Positions 17,888-26,227 of a stretch of DNA of 64,000 bases are shown here, one piece after another. Source of the stretch: RBG-16-66-20 sp040752005 (GTDB lineage Bacteria; Pseudomonadota; Gammaproteobacteria; Burkholderiales; SG8-39); the NCBI GenBank assembly GCA_040752005.1, contig JBFMFX010000002.1, positions 192,975 to 256,974 on the forward strand. Direction: 5' to 3'. The notes beneath the pieces were generated by a model. That model searched no databases. It was not told the DNA's origin and saw only the letters and a program-made list of their open reading frames with translations. Each line of letters begins with the position of its first letter. Positions within the stretch are counted from its first letter, which is position 1. Made by a program: the position numbers and the translations under genes.

Positions 17888-17921
17888 GAACGATCGCCTT
17901 CGCCGCTTTCTTCGCGTGCGC

Positions 17922-18041
17922 GGACGCGGCCAGCCGCCGCAGTTTCTGTCCACGCACCCGTCGCACGAGATGCGCCTGAAGGAGATCGAGGCCAATCTCC
18001 CGCGCGTGCTGCCGCTCTACGAGCAGGCACGCGGGCGCTGA
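17922..18041 (+). pseudogene. C-terminal remnant of an M48 (LoiP/BepA-like) metalloprotease
   Basis: The translated frame reads ...QPPQFLSTHPSHEMRLK then EIEANLPRVLPLYEQARGR and a stop. This is the characteristic tail of exported M48 proteases (PEFLSTHPS..R...L...LP...PLY). No start, no HEXXH motif and no upstream part of the gene are present; the preceding sequence is the end of the aldo/keto reductase. It is therefore a decayed 3' fragment left by a deletion, not a gene. Confidence 0.7.
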
Positions 18042-18049
18042 AAGCAGGC

Positions 18050-19720
18050 CTACGCCGCTCCCGCGAGATGCCGGCCGGCGATCCAGCCGAAGGTCATCGC
18101 CGGCCCGAGCGTGATGCCGGGTCCGGGGTAGTTTCCGCCCATGATCGAGAGCGCGTCGTTGCCCGCCGCGTAGAGCCCCGGAATCGGGCGCCTGTGGCGA
18201 TCGAGTGCCTGCGCGTTCGCGTTCGTGACGATGCCCGCGTAGGTGCCAAGGTCGCCCACGTGCACCTGCACCGCGTAGAACGGCGCCGTCTCGATCGGCG
18301 CGACACAGGGGTTGGGCCGGATGTCCGGATCGCCGTAGAAGCGGTTGTACGCCGTCCCGCCCTTGCCAAAAACAGGGTCTGACCCTGTTTTTGCGTGGCG
18401 GTTGTATTCGGCGAGGGTGCGCTCCAGGCCCGCGGCGTCAATCCCGCACGCCGCCGCAAGCTCCGTCACCGTACGCCCCCGCCTGAGGTAGCCCGAGGCA
18501 AGGTGCGGCAAGAGCGGCAGCGGCCGCGGCTTGACATAGCCCAGGCCGTAGGCACGGATCGCGCGGTGATCGGTGACGAGCCACGCGGTCACTGCGCGCT
18601 CGCCGGCGCAGACCCGAAACAGCGCCTGAATGAAATCGTGGTACGAATTCGCCTCGTTCACGAACCGCTTGCCCGCGCGCGTCACCGCGATCACGCCGGG
18701 TTTCGCCCGGTCAATGAAGTGCGGAAAAAGCCCGAAGGAGCCGTCGCCGCGCGGCACCTTGGACACCGGCACCCATGCGGCGGCGTTGGGCAGCGACTCG
18801 TCTATCGTCGCACCCGCCGACTCGGCAAGGCGCAGGCCGTCGCCGGTGTTGCCGGGCGCGGCCGGCGAAAAATGCTCCTCGTGCGCGAACAGGCGCCGCC
18901 GGCGTTCGCCGTCGAGCGGAAAGCCGCCACAGGCGAGCACCACGCCGCGCCGGGCGCGAACCGCGACCTCCTCGCCGTTTCGCCGCACGAGCGCGCCGCG
19001 CACTGCGCCCGACTTGACGATGAGCCGCGCGACTGGCGTGCCATCCCACAGCTCGACGCCCGCGTCGAGCGCCGACTTGAGCAGCCGCGCTGCGAGCGCG
19101 TTGCCGTTGGTGAGCCGCACCCCGCGCCCGTAGGCGAGGCGTGCCAGCTCGTGGCCGAGGAGCCTGCGCGCGACAAACGCCGCGGAGGCGAGGGATTTCG
19201 ACCAGCGCATGAAGTGCACCAGCTCCGCGCCGGAGCCGATCATCACGCCGAAGACGGTCAGCTCGGGAAGCGGCGGTCGGAGCTTCGCGAGCATCGGCCC
19301 CAGTTCTCGCCCGTCGAACGCGGTGGCGACGATCGAGCGTCCACCGGGTCTGCCGCCGGGCGCATCCGGGTGGTAGTCGGAAAAGGTCGCCGAAGGTTCG
19401 AAACGCACCGCCGTTTCGCGCTGGAACCACTCGACCATCCTCGGGCCGGCGCGAAGGAAGGCGTTCACCCGCTCCGGGTCGAACTTCTCGCCGGTCTCGT
19501 GAAGGAGGTACGTGGCCGCCTCCTCGATGCTGTCGCGCACGCCGATCGCGGCCTGCATCGGGTGGTTCGGGATCCACAGCCAGCCGCCCGAGCGCGCGGT
19601 GGTACCGCCGAAGAGCGGCTCCTTCTCGGCCACGATCACTTGCAGACCATGCTTGCGCGCGGTGACCGCGGCGGCGAGGCCGCCTGCACCCGAACCGGCC
19701 ACGAGCACGTCGCATTCCAT
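18050..19720 (-). CDS. FAD-dependent dehydrogenase (KstD/flavocytochrome-type)
   Basis: A 556-residue flavoprotein. The N-terminal dinucleotide motif VLVAGSGAGGLAAAVTARKHG, the GGTTARSGGWLWIPNHP signature near residue 38 and the C-terminal GLYAAGNDALSIMGGNYPGPGITLGPAMTFGWIAGRH block place it in the 3-ketosteroid delta1-dehydrogenase / fumarate reductase flavoprotein group. Members remove hydrogens from steroids or related enones, or reduce double bonds; no other steroid-degradation gene is nearby. A perfect palindrome (18368-18392) lies inside the coding sequence and encodes residues around KTGSDPVF, a surface-loop-like insertion. A TATGAT -10-like box ends 11 bases before the ATG. Confidence 0.88.
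   Translation of the reverse strand: MECDVLVAGSGAGGLAAAVTARKHGLQVIVAEKEPLFGGTTARSGGWLWIPNHPMQAAIGVRDSIEEAATYLLHETGEKFDPERVNAFLRAGPRMVEWFQRETAVRFEPSATFSDYHPDAPGGRPGGRSIVATAFDGRELGPMLAKLRPPLPELTVFGVMIGSGAELVHFMRWSKSLASAAFVARRLLGHELARLAYGRGVRLTNGNALAARLLKSALDAGVELWDGTPVARLIVKSGAVRGALVRRNGEEVAVRARRGVVLACGGFPLDGERRRRLFAHEEHFSPAAPGNTGDGLRLAESAGATIDESLPNAAAWVPVSKVPRGDGSFGLFPHFIDRAKPGVIAVTRAGKRFVNEANSYHDFIQALFRVCAGERAVTAWLVTDHRAIRAYGLGYVKPRPLPLLPHLASGYLRRGRTVTELAAACGIDAAGLERTLAEYNRHAKTGSDPVFGKGGTAYNRFYGDPDIRPNPCVAPIETAPFYAVQVHVGDLGTYAGIVTNANAQALDRHRRPIPGLYAAGNDALSIMGGNYPGPGITLGPAMTFGWIAGRHLAGAA
18368..18392. repeat. REP-like perfect palindrome inside CDS
   Basis: Two 12-base arms (AAAAACAGGGTC and GACCCTGTTTTT) flank a single T, a perfect inverted repeat. 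It resembles the repeat at 54138-54176, which shares CAGGGTC, TCTGACCCTG and the A/T tracts. The core GGGTCTGACCC is typical of REP-like elements moved by RAYT transposases. Here it is inside the flavoprotein gene and is read through in frame. Confidence 0.75.
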
Positions 19721-19858
19721 ACCGGTTCGCGATCATACCCGTGCACCCGCGCCGCGATCGGCACGCCGAAACGGGCGCGGCGGCGCGGTGCCGGCTCGCG
19801 CGCGCCCTGGGCGACCTGTTATCGTTTCGCCGGACGGAACGGCACCGGAGCGAGGCGG

Positions 19859-20764
19859 ATGAGAATCGCGTTCATAGGGTTGGGGTTGATGGGTGCGCCG
19901 ATGGCGGCGAATCTGCTTCGCGCCGGTCACGCGCTTCGGGTCTGCGATCTGCGGCGGGAGGCCGCCGACGCGCTCATCGCCCTCGGCGCGCAGTGGTCCG
20001 ACGACCCCGCTCGCGGGGCGGAGATGGCGCTCACGTCGCTGCCCGGCCCGCCGGAGGTCGAAGCGTGGGCACCCCGGATATTCGGCGCGCTGGCGCCCGG
20101 TTCGGCGTGGTTCGACCTCAGCACCAATTCGCCGCAGGCGGTGCGAAGACTCCATGCCGAAGCGGCCGCGCGCGGCATCCACTTTCTGGACGCGCCGGTG
20201 AGCGGCGGACCGCGCGGCGCGGCAAGCGGCCGGCTTGCGCTCTGGGTGGGCGGCGAACGATCGGCCTACGAGCGCGCGCTGCCGGTGCTCGGCGCAATCG
20301 CCGACCGCCCTTTCTACGTCGGCCCGGCGGGCGCGGGCACGGTGGCCAAGCTCGCGCACAACGCCGCCAGCTTCATGGTGCAGACCGCGCTCGCCGAGGC
20401 GATGACGCTGGGCGTGAAGGCGGGCGTGGAGCCGCTGGCGCTCTTTCGCGCGCTGCGCCAGGGCGCCACCGGGCGCGCGCGCACCTTCGACCGCCTCGTC
20501 GAGCAGTTCCTCCCCGGCCGATACGACCCGCCGGCGTTCGCCCTGCGCCTCGCGCACAAGGACATGAGCCTCGCGCTGGAGCTGGCGCGCTCGGTCGGCG
20601 TGCCGATGCATGCCGGCGAGCACGCGTTTGCGGAACTGTCGGAGGCGCTCGCGCGCGGCTGGGGCGAGCGCGATGCCCGCGTCGCGATGACGCTGCAGGA
20701 AGAGCGCGCCGGCGTCGCGGTGCGCGTTCCTCCCGAGGCGATCGAGGACGCGCTCGCGGACTGA
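19859..20764 (+). CDS. NAD(P)-dependent hydroxyacid dehydrogenase (3-hydroxyisobutyrate dehydrogenase family)
   Basis: A 301-residue beta-hydroxyacid dehydrogenase. It has the Rossmann motif FIGLGLMGAPMAANLLRAGH, the substrate-binding FLDAPVSGGPRGAASG near 118 and the catalytic lysine in AGTVAKLAHNAASFM near 165. Family members include 3-hydroxyisobutyrate dehydrogenase, tartronate semialdehyde reductase and 2-hydroxymethylglutarate dehydrogenase. The ATG at 19859 was chosen because the glycine motif begins six residues later and the frame upstream is antisense to the flavoprotein. A second paralogue lies at 21724-22599. Both are near dehydratase and aldolase genes, but the substrate is not evident. 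Confidence 0.9.
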   Translation: MRIAFIGLGLMGAPMAANLLRAGHALRVCDLRREAADALIALGAQWSDDPARGAEMALTSLPGPPEVEAWAPRIFGALAPGSAWFDLSTNSPQAVRRLHAEAAARGIHFLDAPVSGGPRGAASGRLALWVGGERSAYERALPVLGAIADRPFYVGPAGAGTVAKLAHNAASFMVQTALAEAMTLGVKAGVEPLALFRALRQGATGRARTFDRLVEQFLPGRYDPPAFALRLAHKDMSLALELARSVGVPMHAGEHAFAELSEALARGWGERDARVAMTLQEERAGVAVRVPPEAIEDALAD

Positions 20765-20831
20765 CCGCGCCGCGGCGCGACCCGCCGCGGGCCGATCGCG
20801 TAGACTTCGCGCTTTCGCGCCGCCCCACCCC

Positions 20832-21764
20832 TTGACCCTTCCCCAGCACAAGCTCGGCATCGCGGCGATGGTGCTGTGCGCCTTTCTCTGGAGCACGGCG
20901 GGGCTCGTCATGCGCACCGCCTCGGTGAAAAACGGCTGGGAGGCGACGTTCTGGCGCTCGCTGTTTCTCTGCGCCGTCATCGGCCTGCTCGTCGCCTTTC
21001 AGTACCGCGGCGCGGCGCTCGAACGCATGCGCGCGATGGGATGGCACGGCGCGGTATCCGGCCTGTGCTGGGCGACGATGTTCACCGCGTTCATGCTGGC
21101 GCTCGCGCTTACCACCGTGGCCAACACGCTGGTAATGATGGCGCTGCTGCCGTTCTTCGCGGCGCTCGCGGGGCGCATCGTCCTCGGCGAGAGGATTGCC
21201 GCGCGCACGTGGATCGCGATGGCGGCGGCCGCGGCGGGTGTCGCGGCCATGTTCCACGACGGTTTCGCGAGCGGCACCTTCGCCGGAAGCCTCGTCGCGC
21301 TCGCGATTCCGGTCGCGGCCGCGGTGAATACCGTCGTGGTGAAGCTCGGGCGCGGGCGCGTGGACCTGGTGCCGGCGCTTTTCCTCGGCGGCGCGATCTC
21401 GGTGGCCCTTGCCGCGCCCTTTGCCGCGCCGTTCACCGCCGGCGGGCGCGACCTCGCGCTCTTCGGCGCGCTTGCGCTCTTCCAGCTCGCCGTCCCCTGC
21501 GTGCTGCTCGTGAGCGTGGTCATGCCGCGGCTCTCGGCGGCGGAGATCGGGCTGCTGTCGCTGCTGGAAGTGGTGCTCGGGCCGCTGTGGGTCTGGCTCG
21601 CCTGGGGAGAGCACCCTGGGCCGACAGCGCTCGGCGGCGGCGTGATCGTGCTCGCGGCGCTCGCCCTCAACGAGGGCGTCGCGCTCGCCCTGGAGCGGCG
21701 CGCGGCGCGCGCCCCGCTCGTCTTCAGCCGCCCTTCTTCCCGATCACCTTCGCGAGCGCAGTGA
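20832..21764 (+). CDS. DMT superfamily (EamA) transporter
   Basis: A 310-residue protein with about ten hydrophobic helices arranged as two EamA repeats. The first repeat opens GIAAMVLCAFLWSTAGLVMRTA and has the FTAFMLALALTTVANTLVMMALLPFFAALAGRIVLGER block. The second ends SAAEIGLLSLLEVVLGPLWVWLAWGEHPG. These transporters usually export metabolites or amino acids. It probably starts at TTG (20832), as the next in-frame ATG would cut into helix 1. The coding sequence overlaps the convergent dehydrogenase gene by 41 bases, so its last about 14 codons are antisense to that gene's end. The substrate is unknown. Confidence 0.87.
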   Translation: MTLPQHKLGIAAMVLCAFLWSTAGLVMRTASVKNGWEATFWRSLFLCAVIGLLVAFQYRGAALERMRAMGWHGAVSGLCWATMFTAFMLALALTTVANTLVMMALLPFFAALAGRIVLGERIAARTWIAMAAAAAGVAAMFHDGFASGTFAGSLVALAIPVAAAVNTVVVKLGRGRVDLVPALFLGGAISVALAAPFAAPFTAGGRDLALFGALALFQLAVPCVLLVSVVMPRLSAAEIGLLSLLEVVLGPLWVWLAWGEHPGPTALGGGVIVLAALALNEGVALALERRAARAPLVFSRPSSRSPSRAQ

Positions 21765-22599
21765 AGTACTCCTCGCCGTAGCCGGCGGCGGCGGCGCGCT
21801 TGAGCAGCGCGCGCGCATTCGCCGCGCCGGTGAGCTCCAGCCCCGCTTCGCGCGCAAGCTGCAGCGCGTAGCGGATGTCCTTGAGGGCGTACAGCGTCGG
21901 GTAGGCGCGCCGGGGATACTTGCCGGGCAGGATCGACTTCATGCCGTGATGGCGCAGCGCGAAGCTGTCGGCCGAACCCTTGGCGAGAACCTCGAACGCA
22001 AGCTCCGGCCGGATGCCGCAGTGGCGCACGAGCGCGAGGCCTTCGGCGATCGCGACGACGTTCTGAAACAGGATCATGTTGTTGACGATCTTCATCGCCT
22101 GACCGGCGCCGGGCGGCCCGCAGTGAACGATGTCGCTCGCGACGTGCGCCAGAAGCGGCCGGATGCGGTGGAACGCCTTTTCGCTCGCCCCGACCATCGC
22201 AAGGAGCGTGCCTTTCTCGGCCGCCTCGCGCGTGCGCGCGACCGGCGCATCGCAGAAATCTATGCCGCGCGCTCCGAACCGTTCGGCGAGATCGCGCGCG
22301 AGCGGTACCGAGCTGGTGGAAAGGTCCACCACGCAGCCTCCGGGCCGCATGGTGCCGAGCAACCCCCCGGCACCGACGCAGACGCGCTGCACCGCGGTGC
22401 GGCCCGGGAGCGCGAGGAACACGATTTCGGCGCGGCGCCCGACGTCGGCCACCGACTCGGCCGCGATGACCCCGTCCTCGCCCAGGCGCTCCAGCGGCGC
22501 GTCGTCGAGGTCGAACGCGCAAATGCGCTCGCCCGACTTTCGCGCCATGTTGCGGCACATCGGCTCGCCCATCACGCCCACGCCGATAAATCCCAGCAT
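21724..22599 (-). CDS. NAD(P)-dependent hydroxyacid dehydrogenase (3-hydroxyisobutyrate / 2-hydroxy-3-oxopropionate reductase family)
   Basis: A 291-residue paralogue of the enzyme at 19859. It has MLGFIGVGVMGEPMCRNMARKSG at the N-terminus, FCDAPVARTREAAEKGTLLAM near 120 and the catalytic-lysine segment GPPGAGQAMKIVNNMILFQN near 160. The VARTREAAEKGTL motif is closer to the tartronate semialdehyde reductase/gamma-hydroxybutyrate side of the family than to valine-pathway enzymes. It is convergent with, and overlaps, the DMT transporter gene. No operon partner is on the same strand. The substrate is not determined. Confidence 0.9.
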   Translation of the reverse strand: MLGFIGVGVMGEPMCRNMARKSGERICAFDLDDAPLERLGEDGVIAAESVADVGRRAEIVFLALPGRTAVQRVCVGAGGLLGTMRPGGCVVDLSTSSVPLARDLAERFGARGIDFCDAPVARTREAAEKGTLLAMVGASEKAFHRIRPLLAHVASDIVHCGPPGAGQAMKIVNNMILFQNVVAIAEGLALVRHCGIRPELAFEVLAKGSADSFALRHHGMKSILPGKYPRRAYPTLYALKDIRYALQLAREAGLELTGAANARALLKRAAAAGYGEEYFTALAKVIGKKGG

Positions 22600-22687
22600 C
22601 GGCCCTCCCCGAACCTGCCGCCCGGGCGCTTGAGCGCGCGCCGGCCGCGAACGCCGATGGTAGCCCAGCGCGGCGCGGCGCGCAGAC

Positions 22688-22693
22688 TACAAT
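22688..22693 (+). promoter_or_regulatory. -10 box TACAAT before flavin monooxygenase
   Basis: TACAAT ends eight bases before the ATG at 22702, with no Shine-Dalgarno between them, which suggests a leaderless transcript. No clear -35 element is visible. Confidence 0.5.
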
Positions 22694-22701
22694 CCCCGGC
22701 G

Positions 22702-23919
22702 ATGGCGGCACGCAATACGGATCCGGTCATCGTCGCAGGCGGCGGCATCGGCGGGCTGGCGGCGGCGCGCGCGCTCGCGCTCAAGGGCTTCCGGGTTCTG
22801 GTGCTGGAGCAGGCGCAGGAGTTCGGCGAGATCGGAGCGGGCATACAGCTCGCGCCCAACGCCTGGCACGCGATTGACGCGCTCCGGGTGGGCGAACTGG
22901 TCAAGCGCGACGCGGTGTTCATCGAGCGATTGCTCCTGATGGACGGCGTAACCGGCGAGACGGTGATAGACATTCCGCTCGATGAGCGGTTCGTGCGCCG
23001 CTTCGGCAATCCGTACGCGGTGACGCACCGCGCCGATATCCACGGCGCGCTGCTCGATGCCTGCCGCGCGAGCCCGCTCGTCGAGCTGAGCCCGCGCACC
23101 CGCGTCTCAGGCTTCGAGCAGGACGGCCGCGGCGTGACGGTGATCACCGCAGCGGGCGAGCGCCTGCGCGGCGCTGCGCTGGTAGGGGCCGACGGCGGGC
23201 GCTCGGCGGTGCGCGAGCAAATCGTCGGCGACGGCGAGCCGCCGCCTTCCGGGCACATGTGCTACCGCGCGGTGCTGAAAGCGGAGGAGATGCCGGCCGA
23301 CCTGCGCTGGGCGGCGGCCACCCTCTGGGCGGGCCACAACACCCACATCGTGCACTATCCCCTGCGCGGCTGGAAGCTCTTCAACCTCGTGGCGACCGTG
23401 GTGCGCCCGCAGGCGGGCGCCGGCCACAACGAGGAGGCATCGCCCGAGGAGGTCCTGCCGCTGTTCGCCCACAACTGCGAAAAGCCGATGAGCATCCTGC
23501 GCGCGCCGCGCTCGTTCCGGCGCTGGATGCTGCGCTTCCGCGAGCCGGTCGGGCGCTGGACCGAGGGGCGCGTCGCGCTGCTGGGCGATGCCGCGCACCT
23601 GATGCTGCAGTACCTGGCGCAAGGAGCGGCGATGGCGCTGGAGGACGCCGTGTGCCTCGCCGGCTGTGCCGACGAGGCCGGCGGAGACTTCGAGCGCGCC
23701 TTCTCGCTGTACCGCGAGCGGCGCTTGGTGCGCGCCTCGCGCGTCCAGATCTCGGCCCGGCTGATGGGCCTCGTCTTTCACGCCGCCGACGGCATCGAGC
23801 GGCTGGTGAGAAACGACATCTACCGCGGCCGGCCGGCCGAGCGCTACTACGATGCGCTGGAGTGGCTGTTCACCGCACCCGAGTACGTGTGCAACTTCCG
23901 CCCCGCCCCCGGGGGGTGA
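22702..23919 (+). CDS. FAD-dependent aromatic hydroxylase (3-hydroxybenzoate 6-monooxygenase-like)
   Basis: A 405-residue class A flavoprotein monooxygenase. The GXGXXG motif VIVAGGGIGGLAAARALALKG, the AGIQLAPNAWHAIDAL segment, VGADGGRSAVREQIVG near 170 and the GDAAHLMLQYLAQGAAMALEDA block near 297 are all present. The LAQGAAMALEDAVCLA and NPYAVTHRADIHGALLDAC patterns are those of 3-hydroxybenzoate 6-hydroxylase and salicylate hydroxylase relatives. The enzyme would para-hydroxylate 3-hydroxybenzoate to gentisate using NADH and oxygen. A gentisate 1,2-dioxygenase is encoded 27 kb away at 49565, which fits. Salicylate or other aromatic substrates remain possible. Confidence 0.85.
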   Translation: MAARNTDPVIVAGGGIGGLAAARALALKGFRVLVLEQAQEFGEIGAGIQLAPNAWHAIDALRVGELVKRDAVFIERLLLMDGVTGETVIDIPLDERFVRRFGNPYAVTHRADIHGALLDACRASPLVELSPRTRVSGFEQDGRGVTVITAAGERLRGAALVGADGGRSAVREQIVGDGEPPPSGHMCYRAVLKAEEMPADLRWAAATLWAGHNTHIVHYPLRGWKLFNLVATVVRPQAGAGHNEEASPEEVLPLFAHNCEKPMSILRAPRSFRRWMLRFREPVGRWTEGRVALLGDAAHLMLQYLAQGAAMALEDAVCLAGCADEAGGDFERAFSLYRERRLVRASRVQISARLMGLVFHAADGIERLVRNDIYRGRPAERYYDALEWLFTAPEYVCNFRPAPGG

Positions 23920-23923
23920 GCGC

Positions 23924-24469
23924 CTACTCCTTGCGGCCGTATTTTCCGATCAAGACCGCCTTTGCGATCGCGTTCGCGTTGACCATGAATCCGGCGAGCG
24001 AGGCGCTCGCGCCGGCGACGTCCAGCCGTTCGGTCTTGAGCGCGTACAGCGTGAAGATGTAGCGGTGCGGCTTGTCTCCGGCCGGCGGACAGGGGCCGCC
24101 CCAACCGGGCGAGCCGAAGTCGGTCGTCACCTGCACCGCGCCGGCCGGCAGCTTCGAGCCGTCCGCCCGGCCCGCGTCCTTTTCCAGGCGCGTCACCGAG
24201 GCGGGGATGTTCACCACCACCCAGTGCCACCAGCCGGCCCCGCCGGTGGGCGCGTCCGGGTCGTGGCAGAGCAACGCAAAGCTCTTCGTGCCCTCGGGCG
24301 CTCCCGACCACTCCAGCGCCGGCGAGATGTTCTCGCCCTTGCAGCCGAAGCCGTTGTACACCTGCTCCATCGCGAGCGTGCCGTTGGGCCGGAAGTCGGG
24401 GCTGGTGAGCCGGAATTTCGGGCGCGCCGGCCGCGCCGGGCGCTTTTTCGCCACCTTTTTTGCGGGCAT
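23924..24469 (-). CDS. YbhB/YbcL family (PEBP, Raf-kinase-inhibitor-like) protein
   Basis: A 181-residue protein of the phosphatidylethanolamine-binding fold. It has the family's CHDPDAPTGGAGWWHWVVVNIPAS ligand-pocket block and the GSPGWGGPCPPAGDKPHRYIFTLYAL block, with the usual DPD and GPCPP...HRY motifs. The first 20 residues are a basic tail (MPAKKVAKKRPARPARPK) that looks cytoplasmic rather than a signal peptide. The ATG at 24469 follows a strong AGGAGGA; longer in-frame starts lie in the antisense of the next gene. The cellular role is unknown. It is convergent with the monooxygenase gene, four bases away. Confidence 0.9.
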   Translation of the reverse strand: MPAKKVAKKRPARPARPKFRLTSPDFRPNGTLAMEQVYNGFGCKGENISPALEWSGAPEGTKSFALLCHDPDAPTGGAGWWHWVVVNIPASVTRLEKDAGRADGSKLPAGAVQVTTDFGSPGWGGPCPPAGDKPHRYIFTLYALKTERLDVAGASASLAGFMVNANAIAKAVLIGKYGRKE

Positions 24470-24581
24470 GGTGCTGTCCTCCTCTGGTCGAAAAAACCGG
24501 CGCCCATTGTAGCCAAGCGGCGAAACGGCGCCCCGCCCCGGCCGCTGCACGCGCATAATGCGGCACTCGCTGGAGGCCCGC

Positions 24582-25511
24582 ATGAAACCCGCAACGACCC
24601 GCACCCGCATCGAGGGCGTGCTCGCGCCCGTCATCACTCCCTTTCGCCGCGATCTTTCGCCGGACCCCGACCGGTTCGTTCGCCACTGCAAATGGCTGAT
24701 GCGAAGCGGCTGCTCAGGACTGGCCGTCTTCGGCACCAACAGCGAGGCGAACTCCACGTCGGTGGAGGAAAAGCTGGAGCTGCTGGAGGCGCTGGTGAAG
24801 GGCGGCGTACCGGCGGCGGTGCTCATGCCCGGCACCGGCCATTGCGCGCTCACCGATGCGGTGACGATGACGCGCGAGGCGGTGAGGATGGGATGCGCCG
24901 GCGTGCTGATGCTGCCGCCGTTCTACTACAAGGGCGTGTCCGACGAGGGGCTCGCCCGCTTCTTTTCGGAGGTGATCGAGCGCGTCGGCGACGAACGGCT
25001 GCGTCTTTACCTCTACCACATCCCGCCGGTGTCGAACGTGCCGATCACGACGGCACTCATCGAGCGGCTGCTCGATCGCTATCCCGGCATCGTCGCCGGC
25101 GCCAAGGACTCCTCCGGCGACTGGGAGAACACGCGCACCTGGCTCGAGCGCTTCGCCGAGCGCGGCTTCGACGTGTTCCCGGGAAGCGAGGTTTTCCTGC
25201 TCGCGGGCATGCGCGCGGGCGCGAAGGGTTGCATCTCGGCCACGGCCAACATCAACGCCGGGGCGATTGACCGCGTCTGGCGCAACTGGCGGTCGCCCGA
25301 GGCAGAAAAGCTCCAGGCGCAGATCACCGCGACGCGCGCAATCGTGCAGAAAGTGCCGATGATCCCGGCCCTGAAGGCCGTGACCGCGCATTTCGCGAAC
25401 GACGCCGAGTGGCGCCGCGTGCGCCCGCCGCTGGTCGAGCTGACCGCGCACGAGGAGCGCCAGATCATCACCGAACTCAAGGCGGCGGGCTTCTCCATGC
25501 CCGGCCTGTAG
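24582..25511 (+). CDS. Dihydrodipicolinate synthase family aldolase (DapA-like, not DapA)
   Basis: A 309-residue class I aldolase TIM barrel. The Schiff-base lysine is in VAGAKDSSGDWENT and the conserved tyrosine in YLYHIPPVSNVPI. The usual DapA signature GTTGE is replaced by GTNSEANST, so pyruvate plus another aldehyde or keto acid is more likely than aspartate semialdehyde; relatives act on sugar acids, sialic acid, hydroxyproline and aromatic side chains. The ATG at 24582 follows TGGAGG; an earlier in-frame ATG at 24558 has no Shine-Dalgarno. It heads a plus-strand group with an SDR, the broken chimera and LeuCD. Confidence 0.88.
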   Translation: MKPATTRTRIEGVLAPVITPFRRDLSPDPDRFVRHCKWLMRSGCSGLAVFGTNSEANSTSVEEKLELLEALVKGGVPAAVLMPGTGHCALTDAVTMTREAVRMGCAGVLMLPPFYYKGVSDEGLARFFSEVIERVGDERLRLYLYHIPPVSNVPITTALIERLLDRYPGIVAGAKDSSGDWENTRTWLERFAERGFDVFPGSEVFLLAGMRAGAKGCISATANINAGAIDRVWRNWRSPEAEKLQAQITATRAIVQKVPMIPALKAVTAHFANDAEWRRVRPPLVELTAHEERQIITELKAAGFSMPGL

Positions 25512-25515
25512 GCGC

Positions 25516-26220
25516 TTGCCGACCGCGCTCATCACCGGCGCCGGGCGGGGCATCGGTCGTGCCACGGCGCGAGCCTTCCTCACCGCCGGCTGGCGCGTTC
25601 TTGCGCTCGACAAGGCCTTTGGTGCCGAGATCGCCGGCGAGCGCGTGGACTTCGACCTGCGGCGCACCGGCGAGATCGCCTCGCTCGTCGCCCGGATCGG
25701 GCCGATTGACACGCTGGTCAACAACGCCGCGGTGCTCTACTGCGAGCCCTACGACGCGATCCCGGAGGAGCACCGGCGCGAGATCCTCGCGGTGAACCTG
25801 GAGGCGCCGGCGGCGCTGATCGCGGCGCTCGCGCCGCAGATGAGGGCACGAGGCAGGGACCCCGCGAGCGGCGTCGCCGGGCGCATCGTCAACGTCGCCT
25901 CGGTCGCCGCCTTCACCGGGCATCCCGACCTGTGGTACGGCATCACCAAGGCGGGTCTGCTCAACCTGACGAAATCCTGGGCACGCGAACTCGGGCCGCA
26001 CGGCGTGCTCGTCAATGCCGTCGCACCCGGCCCGACGCTGACGGCGATGTACGAGCAGCTTCCCGCGTCACGAAAAGAGGGCGTCATGCGCTCGGTCTAT
26101 TCCGGCCGCATCTGCCGCCCGGAAGAAGTCGCCGCCGCGATCCTGTGGCTAGGGGCGACCTGTCCCGAATACGTGAACGGCGTCACGCTCGACGTCAACA
26201 ACGGTTCGTACCCACGCTGA
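25516..26220 (+). CDS. SDR family oxidoreductase
   Basis: A 234-residue classical short-chain dehydrogenase/reductase. TGAGRGIGRATARAF is the NAD(P) loop, VNNAAVLY the NNAG-equivalent, and VNVASVAAFTGH plus WYGITKAG give the catalytic Ser and YxxxK. The C-terminal VNGVTLDVNNGSYPR fits. It starts at TTG (25516), four bases after the DapA-like gene stops. The nucleotide loop begins only six residues from the start, which supports it. The substrate is unknown, but the neighbourhood (aldolase, LeuCD) suggests a hydroxy or keto acid. Confidence 0.9.
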   Translation: MPTALITGAGRGIGRATARAFLTAGWRVLALDKAFGAEIAGERVDFDLRRTGEIASLVARIGPIDTLVNNAAVLYCEPYDAIPEEHRREILAVNLEAPAALIAALAPQMRARGRDPASGVAGRIVNVASVAAFTGHPDLWYGITKAGLLNLTKSWARELGPHGVLVNAVAPGPTLTAMYEQLPASRKEGVMRSVYSGRICRPEEVAAAILWLGATCPEYVNGVTLDVNNGSYPR

Positions 26221-26227
26221 GGAGACC

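Noticed and set aside
24554..24581. Earlier in-frame ATG for the DapA-like gene at 24558
   Set aside because: It overlaps a CATAAT -10-like box and lacks a Shine-Dalgarno; the ATG at 24582 has TGGAGG and begins the conserved domain.
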